Assembly: GCA_025055255.1 (NCBI GenBank) | Contig: JANWYI010000008.1 | Location: 23,065-69,548, forward strand | Origin: Anaerolineae bacterium | GTDB lineage: Bacteria; Chloroflexota; Anaerolineae; Aggregatilineales; UBA2796 | Direction: 5' to 3' | DNA: 46,484 nt | In this document: piece by piece, positions 25,580 through 32,576 of the stretch | Position numbering within the stretch: position 1 is the first letter of the stretch | How the letters are laid out: every line of letters begins with the position of its first letter | Translations under genes and position numbers: made by a program | Notes under the pieces: generated by a model | Databases searched by the model: none | Told to the model about the DNA's origin: nothing | The model's input: the letters and a program-made list of their open reading frames with translations, nothing else

Positions 25580-27301
25580 ATGCGCCGAGTGTTGGTACTT
25601 GTTTTGTGTATGGTCTTGTGTGGTGCACTTTTGACCAGTCATTTCGCAGCATGGCGCGCTCATGCGCAGGAGCGGAGCGCTTGCCGCGCTCTGGCAGAAG
25701 AGGGAATTGCAGCCGCAGCGCGCGCTTGTGGCACAGCAGGCGCAAACACTGCCTGCTACGGTCATACGGGCGTGGTAGCGAGCAGCGCTGAAGGTGTTGC
25801 GCTGAACAATGTAGGTCAGATTGTGCCGCTCAGCCAAATTAAAGGTCTAACGACGCAAGCTGCTGACCTAACGAGCGGCGCGTGGGGCATCGCTGTGCTG
25901 AATATTCAAGCAGGCTTGCCTGAAAGCGCAGCAGGTGTGCGCGCTGCGCTCTTTGGCGACTCAGTCTTGACCTCAGCCGTGCGCCCTGAGGCGGCTACGC
26001 TCAAGACGCTGCCTGTGCGCACCTTTGATGACTTGCCTGTGCTGCTGCGCGCCGGCGCCAGCAAAAATTTCCCGCAAATCACGCGCCTGCTTTTCAATCA
26101 GGAAGGCACAGCTGATGGACGCAACAAGCAGAACACTTGGGTGCGCGTACGGCTTGGCGAGTTAGTTGGCTGGGCATCGGTCAACCAGATTCGGTTAGAC
26201 GGCGACATTAACTCTCTGCCAATCCGCGATGATCGAGATATTCTGCCCGATTTTCTCTACACGGCACCAATGCAAGCCATGACGCTCAGCAATGTGCCGC
26301 CGCGCGGTAAGCCTGCCTGCACAGAGACAGCCAGCGGCTTGCTCCTGCAGCGTAGCGCCGCAGCGGGCGACGTCCCTGCACGCTTGATGGTCAACGGCGT
26401 GGAGCTGAGCTTTCTGAGCGCGACTCTCGCCTTGCGTGCCACGCCTAACGACAACTTAGACGTGATGGCAATTGAAGGCGTGGTGACTGTGCGTTCCTTT
26501 GGTACAGAGGCAACTATTGCTGATGGCGAGATGTTGCAAGTGCGCATTGGCGGCGCTGATGGTTTGACCGCGCTGGCTGCGCCAAAAGAGAAGACGCGCT
26601 TGCCGTTTGCCGCTGTGGAAGGCGTGCCGCTCACGCTGATGCCGAAGACGCTCTCGTGCTTGGCAGGCGTGACGCGCAACGATCCGCGCGTAGCCGCGCG
26701 CTCAGGTCCGAGCGAGAAAGACTTCACCTCGCTCTTTTTCATGAATCCTGCCCAGATTTACGTGGTGGAAGGCTGGAACACAGACGCTGACGGCAACAGA
26801 TGGTGGAAGCTGCGCAACGAGAGTCGCGCTGAGAACTGGGTGCCACAAAAAGCAGTGCGCACAATCGGCGCTTGCGACAAAGTGGAGCAGGTCGAGGTTG
26901 GGATGCGCGCGAGCGGCGGCGGCAATGAAGCAGCAGGCGGCATTCCGGGCGGCGGTGGCTTTGCGCCTAGCACGCGCACAATCTGGAATGCTGAAGTTGG
27001 CACGGATCAGCTGATCGGCAATTGCAAGCTGGGCGCGCTGAACTACTGCGCGCACATGGTCGCCATTGCGCCGAGCGGCAACGGCTTAATCTATCGCGGT
27101 CAAGAGATTGCGCCGTACTACCTAACGCGCGTCCGCGAGAATGTGTATGTCTACGAAGGGCGCAACGGCATGAACAACGGACGTATCAGCCTCGTGCTGA
27201 CCTTCACCAGTCCAACGACCTATACGCTGACTCAGACGCTGATTCTCGACGCCGATCCTGAGTGCCAGCATGTGAACGTGGTCAATGCCACAATGCGCTA
27301 G
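25580..27301 (+). CDS. Secreted SH3-type domain protein, function unknown
   Basis: 573 residues with a Sec signal peptide (1-29, ending AHA). Two bacterial SH3-like segments can be made out: about 150-215 (PVLLRAGASKNFPQITRLLF, WVRVRLGELVGWASVNQIRL) and about 370-435 (RVAARSGPSEKDFTSLFF, GNRWWKLRNESRAENWVPQKAV). Between them is a FecR-like stretch (DNLDVMAIEGVVTVRSFGTEATIADGEMLQV). The C-terminal ~110 residues form a separate Cys-containing domain after a Gly-rich linker. SH3b domains usually bind cell-wall or surface polymers. A strong AGGAG precedes the ATG. Followed 18 bases later by another SH3b protein, probably co-transcribed. Confidence 0.82.
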   Translation: MRRVLVLVLCMVLCGALLTSHFAAWRAHAQERSACRALAEEGIAAAARACGTAGANTACYGHTGVVASSAEGVALNNVGQIVPLSQIKGLTTQAADLTSGAWGIAVLNIQAGLPESAAGVRAALFGDSVLTSAVRPEAATLKTLPVRTFDDLPVLLRAGASKNFPQITRLLFNQEGTADGRNKQNTWVRVRLGELVGWASVNQIRLDGDINSLPIRDDRDILPDFLYTAPMQAMTLSNVPPRGKPACTETASGLLLQRSAAAGDVPARLMVNGVELSFLSATLALRATPNDNLDVMAIEGVVTVRSFGTEATIADGEMLQVRIGGADGLTALAAPKEKTRLPFAAVEGVPLTLMPKTLSCLAGVTRNDPRVAARSGPSEKDFTSLFFMNPAQIYVVEGWNTDADGNRWWKLRNESRAENWVPQKAVRTIGACDKVEQVEVGMRASGGGNEAAGGIPGGGGFAPSTRTIWNAEVGTDQLIGNCKLGALNYCAHMVAIAPSGNGLIYRGQEIAPYYLTRVRENVYVYEGRNGMNNGRISLVLTFTSPTTYTLTQTLILDADPECQHVNVVNATMR

Positions 27302-27319
27302 TTGAGGAGTGAGCGAGTC

Positions 27320-28495
27320 ATGGTGCGGAAAGTACTGTTGGGAAGCCTTGCTGTGCTCCTAGTTGCGGCGATGATCGTGCCACACGGCGTTGCTGCACAG
27401 GACAACACAACGCCGTACGCCTGGACAGAGACGCAGACAAATCTTCGGACTGGACCTGGCACTGGCTATCCAATTATCACAACCCTGCCAATTGGCGTAC
27501 AGCTGGTCATTGAGGCGCGCAATGCTGACACTAGCTGGATTCTGCTGCGCGCCGAGAATGGGCTGCGCGGCTGGGGACGGACTCGGCTGTTCCGTCTCTC
27601 AGGCAATTTCCAGTTGCGCGCCTTGCCCGTCAGCACAGAGATCATTGATCGGTCTGCTGTGGCAGGCGCCGCGCCGCCTGATAATGTACGTCCGCCAGAG
27701 GTAAGCGGCACAGCTCCTTTGGACGCGCCGTTCATCCCAAAAATTACACCAAGCGTGCGCGCCGCCATGCGCGCTATCGTTGCCAAAGGTCGCCAAATGG
27801 GCAACAATCCGCGCGTCTTCTCCAAAGTAGGCGACTGCATGACCGATCATCCGCAATTCCTGAACCCATTCGCTTGGGGACAGTATAACCTGCGCGAATA
27901 TGCTTACCTGCAGGCGACCATTGACTATTTCAACGTCAAGCCGCGCGAAGACGTCGGCAGCTCGTGGGATGCAGGCAGTCTGGCAGCACATAACGGCTTT
28001 AACTCAAGCGCTGTGCGCGAGCCACAGTGGGCAAATCCTGCGCTGTGCCAGCCGAATGAGAGTCCACTGAAGTGCGAGTATCGTCTAAACAAGCCTGCTG
28101 TGGCAGTGATCATGTTTGGCATTGCCGACGTGCTAGTTATGACGCCGCAACAGTTCTATCGCTTCATGCTCAACATTGTGAACGACTCACTGGCTGCAGG
28201 CGTTGTGCCGCTGCTCAGCACATTCCCAGAGAATCCGTCTGTGCCACAACTCTCGCGGCAAGTTAACCAGATGGTGCTGGCACTGGCACGCCAGAAAAAT
28301 GTGCCTGTGATGAACTTCGCCGACGCTGTAAAGAATCTGCCAAATGGCGGCTTAGAAGCTGATGGCATTCACCTCTCGTTGCCGCCAGGCTTAGCCACAG
28401 ATTTCTCGCCTGAGAATCTGCAATACGGCATGACCGTGCGCAACTTGCTGGTGCTGCAGTCTCTGGACGTGATTCGGCGCGAAATCTTGAACTGA
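27320..28495 (+). CDS. Secreted SH3b + SGNH-hydrolase-like protein with altered active site
   Basis: 391 residues: signal peptide (1-26), one SH3b domain (about 36-95; TETQTNLRTGPGTGYPIITTLP), a linker, and an SGNH/GDSL-type domain (about 140-391). Block V is present (DGIHLS; D348, H351) and block I reads GDCMTD at 171-176 where the family has GDS, so the nucleophile Ser is Cys (C173). Block III reads GIAD (267-270) instead of GxND, losing the oxyanion Asn. It may be a non-catalytic or changed-chemistry relative of esterases. ATG at 27320 has GAGGAG nine bases upstream; an upstream TTG at 27302 is rejected. Likely co-transcribed with 25580. Confidence 0.82.
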   Translation: MVRKVLLGSLAVLLVAAMIVPHGVAAQDNTTPYAWTETQTNLRTGPGTGYPIITTLPIGVQLVIEARNADTSWILLRAENGLRGWGRTRLFRLSGNFQLRALPVSTEIIDRSAVAGAAPPDNVRPPEVSGTAPLDAPFIPKITPSVRAAMRAIVAKGRQMGNNPRVFSKVGDCMTDHPQFLNPFAWGQYNLREYAYLQATIDYFNVKPREDVGSSWDAGSLAAHNGFNSSAVREPQWANPALCQPNESPLKCEYRLNKPAVAVIMFGIADVLVMTPQQFYRFMLNIVNDSLAAGVVPLLSTFPENPSVPQLSRQVNQMVLALARQKNVPVMNFADAVKNLPNGGLEADGIHLSLPPGLATDFSPENLQYGMTVRNLLVLQSLDVIRREILN

Positions 28496-28503
28496 TCAAC
28501 TCA

Positions 28504-28532
28504 GCACGTGAGCGGCAAGGCTGCTCACGTGC
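28504..28532 (+). terminator. Hairpin after the SGNH-like gene
   Basis: GCACGTGAGC (28504-28513) pairs perfectly with GCTCACGTGC (28523-28532) around a 9-base loop, just after the stop codon at 28495. No T-run, as with the other hairpins at 7354 and 20479. Confidence 0.6.
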
Positions 28533-28548
28533 CTTGAAAGGCTGAATT

Positions 28549-29307
28549 ATGGTCACTACGCTACAGAAAGAGCCGTTCACTGCTCTAGCTGATGTCTACA
28601 AGATCAGTGGTCTTTCAGCTTATAGCACACAGCTGGCTTCACAGTTGCTGGACTTCCTCTACAACCAAAGCTGGGAAGGCAGCCGCATGTTAGATTTGGC
28701 AACAGGCATTGGCGAGGTGCCGTGCTGGTTCGCCACGCAGCGCGTGCGTGCCGTCGGCGTAGATAGCTCGGCAGCAATGCTCAAGCATGCACGGCAACAG
28801 GCAGAGTCGCAGGGTTTGGCGGCGACCTTCGTGCAAGCCGACATACGTACCTATCAGCCTGATCAGCCCGCTGACCTTGTGCTATGTCTTGGCGGCTCGC
28901 TAAACTACTTGCCCAGTCTGAACGACCTAGGCGCTGTGTTCCGCGTAGCTGCTGCGGCTTGTGTACGAGGCAAGCCGTTCATCTTTGACCTGCACACCAT
29001 TCAAGGCTTATCGCGCACGCCTGCTGAGCGGATTCTCTCCGAAGGTGAGCAGCATTTCATTGCTACGCGCAACGCTTTCAGCTATGAGACGCTCAGCCTC
29101 AGCACACGCTACACGATCTTCCACTACACCAGTGCATGGCAACGCGCTGAGGAGACGCACATCCTTCGTGGTTATCCCGTGCAAGCTGTGCAGCGCCTGC
29201 TCAGCAGCTCAGGCTTTGCGCTAGAGCAAACTTTGACGCTCGACTTCGCGCCGATTACAGCAGTCACTAATGACGACATGTTGCTTTTCGTAGCGCGCCG
29301 CGTCTGA
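28549..29307 (+). CDS. Class I SAM-dependent methyltransferase
   Basis: 252 residues with the Rossmann-type SAM fold: motif I LDLATGIGEVPCWFA (48-62), acidic loop VGVDSSAAML, motif II region ATFVQADIRTY, and DLVLCLGGSLNYLPSLNDL, which closely resembles methyltransferases acting on small molecules (methyltransf_25/11 group). The substrate cannot be told. It starts 17 bases after a hairpin and is followed 16 bases later by a small membrane protein. Confidence 0.88.
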   Translation: MVTTLQKEPFTALADVYKISGLSAYSTQLASQLLDFLYNQSWEGSRMLDLATGIGEVPCWFATQRVRAVGVDSSAAMLKHARQQAESQGLAATFVQADIRTYQPDQPADLVLCLGGSLNYLPSLNDLGAVFRVAAAACVRGKPFIFDLHTIQGLSRTPAERILSEGEQHFIATRNAFSYETLSLSTRYTIFHYTSAWQRAEETHILRGYPVQAVQRLLSSSGFALEQTLTLDFAPITAVTNDDMLLFVARRV

Positions 29308-29323
29308 GAAAGGTAGCCAGATC

Positions 29324-29638
29324 ATGAGAAATCCTGTTGGGATCGTTTTTCTGGTCTTATTCGTGCTGACGACGCTGTTCACTTATGTGGCTGTGAGACA
29401 GCGTCAGCTCTCATTCGTCAAAGGTGTCGCATTTAGCGCTCTCAGTGCCTCCGTCTGCTTCATCCTGTTCATAGGCTCGCAGAATGGTAACTGGCTACAG
29501 GCGCTGATCTTTGGCACTTTGATTGGCACAGTCTTCAGCGTGCTGACAGTCTCTGCGGCGCGCTATTTTCGTGCTAACGACGCCGCTAGGGCGTCTACTG
29601 CGCCTGAGTTACGCCGACAATCGCCTACTGACCAGTGA
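29324..29638 (+). CDS. Small membrane protein, function unknown
   Basis: 104 residues with three hydrophobic stretches (about 4-22, 35-51, 55-75) and a polar C-terminal tail. No family recognised. A ribosome site (AAAGG) precedes the ATG, and the gene lies 16 bases after the methyltransferase gene, so the pair is probably one transcript ending at the terminator 29677-29704. Confidence 0.65.
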   Translation: MRNPVGIVFLVLFVLTTLFTYVAVRQRQLSFVKGVAFSALSASVCFILFIGSQNGNWLQALIFGTLIGTVFSVLTVSAARYFRANDAARASTAPELRRQSPTDQ

Positions 29639-29676
29639 AAAGTGCGATCACTGAGCCTCTCTAGGCTGATCTCTCT

Positions 29677-29704
29677 GCGAGGCGCGCTGTGCCTCACGCT
29701 TTTT
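29677..29704 (+). terminator. Intrinsic terminator
   Basis: GCGAGGC (29677-29683) pairs with GCCT..CGC within GCCTCACGC (29691-29699), 7 bp with a 2-base bulge, 7-base loop, followed by TTTTT (29700-29704). Ends the methyltransferase/small membrane protein transcript. Confidence 0.55.
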
Positions 29705-29745
29705 CACGGTTTTCTCTCAAAAATGCTGCGACGTGCTGCAAGCTG

Positions 29746-29775
29746 TTGACAGCAGCTCGCGCTTAGTGAGACAAT
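29746..29775 (+). promoter_or_regulatory. Promoter of the TPR gene
   Basis: A consensus TTGACA (29746-29751) and GACAAT (29770-29775) 18 bases apart, about 35 bases before the ATG at 29811, which has GAGAGGA as its ribosome site. Confidence 0.55.
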
Positions 29776-29810
29776 GCGTGCACATCATCTGATTTCGAGA
29801 GGACGGTCTC

Positions 29811-30386
29811 ATGACAGGTGCAGAGCTTCAGGCAAAAGGCACTGAGCTGTTTATGCAGCGCGACTACGAGGCGGCGCAGGAGCAGTTTGAAAGAGCAAAA
29901 GCGGCATATGAGGCAGAGGGCAGGCTCGATTTAGCGGCTGAGATGCAGGTCAATCTAGGCTTGATCGATCAGCGCTTGGGCAACTTCGAGGCTGCCGTTG
30001 AGAAGCTGAATGCAGCGCGCCAATTCTTCGCTGAGCGCGGCGATGCAGAGCGTGAAGCAATGGTCATCGGCAACTTAGGCGGTTTGTACATGGCGGAAGG
30101 CAACACTGAGCAAGCCTTCACGCTGCTGCGCGAGGCAGCCGACACTTTCCGCGACTTAGGCGATGACGACCGCTACGGACGCACGCTGCTCGAACTGGCA
30201 AATCTGCAGGCGCGCAGCGGCAAGTGGCTCGAAGCCGCAGCGACTTATGAAGTAGCACTCGACCTAGTCAAAGAGCCTAACTTCCGTCAGCGCGTGCTGA
30301 AAGGCTTGCTAAACATCAAGAACAGGCTGACGGGCGGCGGCGTGCCGAAAAGCACTAGCTCTAATGCGACCAAGCCAGATGCCTAG
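29811..30386 (+). CDS. Tetratricopeptide-repeat protein
   Basis: 191 residues, no signal peptide, with about four TPR-like helical pairs (for example AKGTELFMQRDYEAAQEQFERA, AEMQVNLGLIDQRLGNFEAAVEKL, AMVIGNLGGLYMAEGNTEQAF, TLLELANLQARSGKWLEAAATYE). TPR units bind other proteins; no partner can be named. Own promoter. Its stop codon is directly adjacent to the stop of the convergent gene at 30387, with no terminator between. Confidence 0.85.
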   Translation: MTGAELQAKGTELFMQRDYEAAQEQFERAKAAYEAEGRLDLAAEMQVNLGLIDQRLGNFEAAVEKLNAARQFFAERGDAEREAMVIGNLGGLYMAEGNTEQAFTLLREAADTFRDLGDDDRYGRTLLELANLQARSGKWLEAAATYEVALDLVKEPNFRQRVLKGLLNIKNRLTGGGVPKSTSSNATKPDA

Positions 30387-31754
30387 CTAGGTTGCGCTGC
30401 GCTTCCACGTGCCGTTGCGCAGGCGAAAGATGAGTGTCTCAACACGATCAGCGCGCAGCACTTGCACAATGGCGCGTGGAATGCCATCCGCAGCCGCTGT
30501 GATCGCCGCAGCCAAGACTTGCGCGTTTGGCTGACCAGAAGCGTTGATACGTTGCTGCAGCAGCGCGCGCGTACCGAAGTCGCTCACGTCCCAGAGCGCC
30601 TGCAGCGCCTCGAAGTCATTCTGAGCAATCAGCTGACGCTCCACTTCCAGCCGCCACTGAAAAAACGGACGCCAGTCCAAGTTTAGCAGTTCCAGTGGCT
30701 GACCAAGCGCGCGCGCTACGGCGCCGATATCTGCCTCAGGCGTCAAGGCGCGCGCCACAGCCGCGACCGCTGAATTGCCGTAGTTGTCGCGCAGGCTTTG
30801 CACAAAAGCAAGACGTAATGTGTCTATGCGACCTGTGTAGGTCGCTGCTAACCACTCGACTAGCGTTTGATGCAGCCAAGCAGCGTCTGCACTGCGGCGC
30901 GGACGCATGCCACCAGTTACCAAGTCCATTTGACGCGCTGCAAGGTAAGCAGCGATAGTCTCCTCAAGCGCTTGTGGCAACGGATTGGACAGAGGCAAGC
31001 GGTCATCACGTGCCAGTGGCGACGGCACAAACAATCGGTTAGGACGTGCGCTATCCCAAGTCACCTGCAGCACAGGATTCGGCACAATCTCAAGCGCTAG
31101 CTCAGGACATGCACTGTTGCCTAGCACCTGACAGCTATCGCGCCACCAGCGCGCCGCACGTTCCAGCAAAACGCGCGCTGTGTCCTCGTCCAGTTGGCGA
31201 TAGAAGACAGTCACGTTGCCATTGTGCAACGTTCGCGCCTCGCCCCAGAAAGTATAATCTGACGGCACATGCCGCCAACCGTCGCTGTAGCGCCAATAGA
31301 ACCAGACTGCCCGATGTGCCACGCCGTCTAGCACCTCTTCAAAGACCACGCGCCCGCGCTGACCGTCTACTGTCGCGTCAAAGACCGTGCCGCTCAGCAC
31401 GAGGTTTCTCTCAACCTTCAGGCGCTGATAGTGCTGAAAGCGTTCACCTTGAACGATGTACCAGTTTTCCCCGGCGCTGCGCTGAAGCGCCATGAAGTCG
31501 CTGTAGTTGCCGATGCGCAGCGCCGTCAACTCTGCCTGTATTGTGTCAATCAGGCTTTGACGCAGCTGATTGTCAACGTCTTCAAGGCGCAAGAGCACCA
31601 AAAGAATTGTGACGCCTGTGAAGAAGACGGTCAGCATGGTGAACAGGATTAGCTTTCGGCGCTGTTGACGGCGCTCTTGACGCGCCTCAGGCGACTCAGT
31701 GGCGCGTTGATGAATGCGTTCTGTCTCAATCTGCCAATCCAGCTTGATGCTCAA
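30387..31754 (-). CDS. Single-pass membrane protein, function unknown
   Basis: 455 residues, no family recognised. A basic, charged N-terminus (ESPEARQERRQQRRK) precedes one membrane helix (about 34-52), leaving ~400 residues outside. The outer part has two halves: about 65-175 a predicted beta-rich region (YSDFMALQRSAGENWYIVQG, WRHVPSDYTFWG), and about 180-330 a helical region (ARVLLERAARWWRDSCQVLG, ALEETIAAYLAARQMDL). The layout recalls membrane proteins with a degenerate peptidase-like domain, but no HExxH motif is visible. It is the last of the ACT-kinase-aldh16-birA set, starting 15 bases after birA. Confidence 0.75.
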   Translation of the reverse strand: MSIKLDWQIETERIHQRATESPEARQERRQQRRKLILFTMLTVFFTGVTILLVLLRLEDVDNQLRQSLIDTIQAELTALRIGNYSDFMALQRSAGENWYIVQGERFQHYQRLKVERNLVLSGTVFDATVDGQRGRVVFEEVLDGVAHRAVWFYWRYSDGWRHVPSDYTFWGEARTLHNGNVTVFYRQLDEDTARVLLERAARWWRDSCQVLGNSACPELALEIVPNPVLQVTWDSARPNRLFVPSPLARDDRLPLSNPLPQALEETIAAYLAARQMDLVTGGMRPRRSADAAWLHQTLVEWLAATYTGRIDTLRLAFVQSLRDNYGNSAVAAVARALTPEADIGAVARALGQPLELLNLDWRPFFQWRLEVERQLIAQNDFEALQALWDVSDFGTRALLQQRINASGQPNAQVLAAAITAAADGIPRAIVQVLRADRVETLIFRLRNGTWKRSAT

Positions 31755-31769
31755 CGTCTCTGCCCTGTC

Positions 31770-32576
31770 TCACTCAACTCTTGGCTTTTGCAAGGTCACT
31801 TCGCCGGCAAAAACGCGCTGAATTTTACCGTCATCTGTTCGCACCAACAGCGCGCCATCTTCATCCACGTCTAGCGCTTGCCCTGCAACAATTTGACGTG
31901 CCGTGCCAACGTCAGTTACTTGCACGCGCTTGCCCAGTGTGCTGAGCGCTGCACGCCATGCCTGAAAAAGCGCCAAGCCTTCAGCATGTGCCGACCAGTA
32001 GTCAAGGCGCTTGAGAATATCGGCTAGAAGCAAGGCGCGGTCTACCTGTACACGACAATACGGTTCGAGGTTGGTTGCAGTGGCGCTCAGCTCAGAGTCC
32101 CCAAACGGCACACGCACGTTGATGCCAATTCCAATGATGATCGCCTCTAGCAGAGCACCATGCCATAGTGGTTCAACCAATATGCCGCAGACTTTGCGAT
32201 CATGTAGATAGACATCGTTGGGCCACTTCAGCTTGACCACGCTGGCTTCTAGATCGAGCAGGTCGAGCAGCGCGCTGCGCACTGAGACAGCCGCTGCCAT
32301 TGTGTAGCGCGTTGGTGGTATCACAACCGATGGACGCACAATCGCGCTGAATAGCAGCGCTGTGCCGCTAGGCGCTTGCCAAGTTCGCCCGAAGCGTCCG
32401 CGTCCTGATGTCTGAAGCTCAGTCACCACAACAGCACCATGCGGCGCGCCATTAGCTGCCCAGTCACGCGCTACATCGTTTGTGCTGCCGACGGTCTCAA
32501 AAAATTGAAAAGGGCGGTCATCCAGCGCTGCTTGCAGACGCTTGACAGTCAATGTTTCGGAAGATTCACTCGCCAT
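31770..32576 (-). CDS. birA: Biotin-[acetyl-CoA-carboxylase] ligase, single-domain (class I)
   Basis: Attaches biotin to the carrier domain of acetyl-CoA and other carboxylases. 268 residues: FFETVGSTNDVARDWA, the biotinyl-AMP loop GRGRFGRTWQAPSG, LKWPNDVYLHDRKVCGILVE and a small C-terminal SH3-like domain. It lacks the DNA-binding domain of E. coli BirA, so it does not act as a repressor by itself. The ATG at 32576 overlaps the end of the aldehyde dehydrogenase gene by 11 bases, and is preferred to the in-frame start at 32648 because that extension lies inside the neighbour and has no family similarity. Confidence 0.94.
   Translation of the reverse strand: MASESSETLTVKRLQAALDDRPFQFFETVGSTNDVARDWAANGAPHGAVVVTELQTSGRGRFGRTWQAPSGTALLFSAIVRPSVVIPPTRYTMAAAVSVRSALLDLLDLEASVVKLKWPNDVYLHDRKVCGILVEPLWHGALLEAIIIGIGINVRVPFGDSELSATATNLEPYCRVQVDRALLLADILKRLDYWSAHAEGLALFQAWRAALSTLGKRVQVTDVGTARQIVAGQALDVDEDGALLVRTDDGKIQRVFAGEVTLQKPRVE

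Noticed and set aside
28959-29224. Alternative frame inside the methyltransferase gene
   Set aside because: Overlaps a conserved methyltransferase and has no own ribosome site or family.
29641-29670. Separate hairpin after the small membrane protein gene
   Set aside because: The pairing GAGCC/GGCT-like is short and interrupted; the better structure with a T-run is at 29677-29704.
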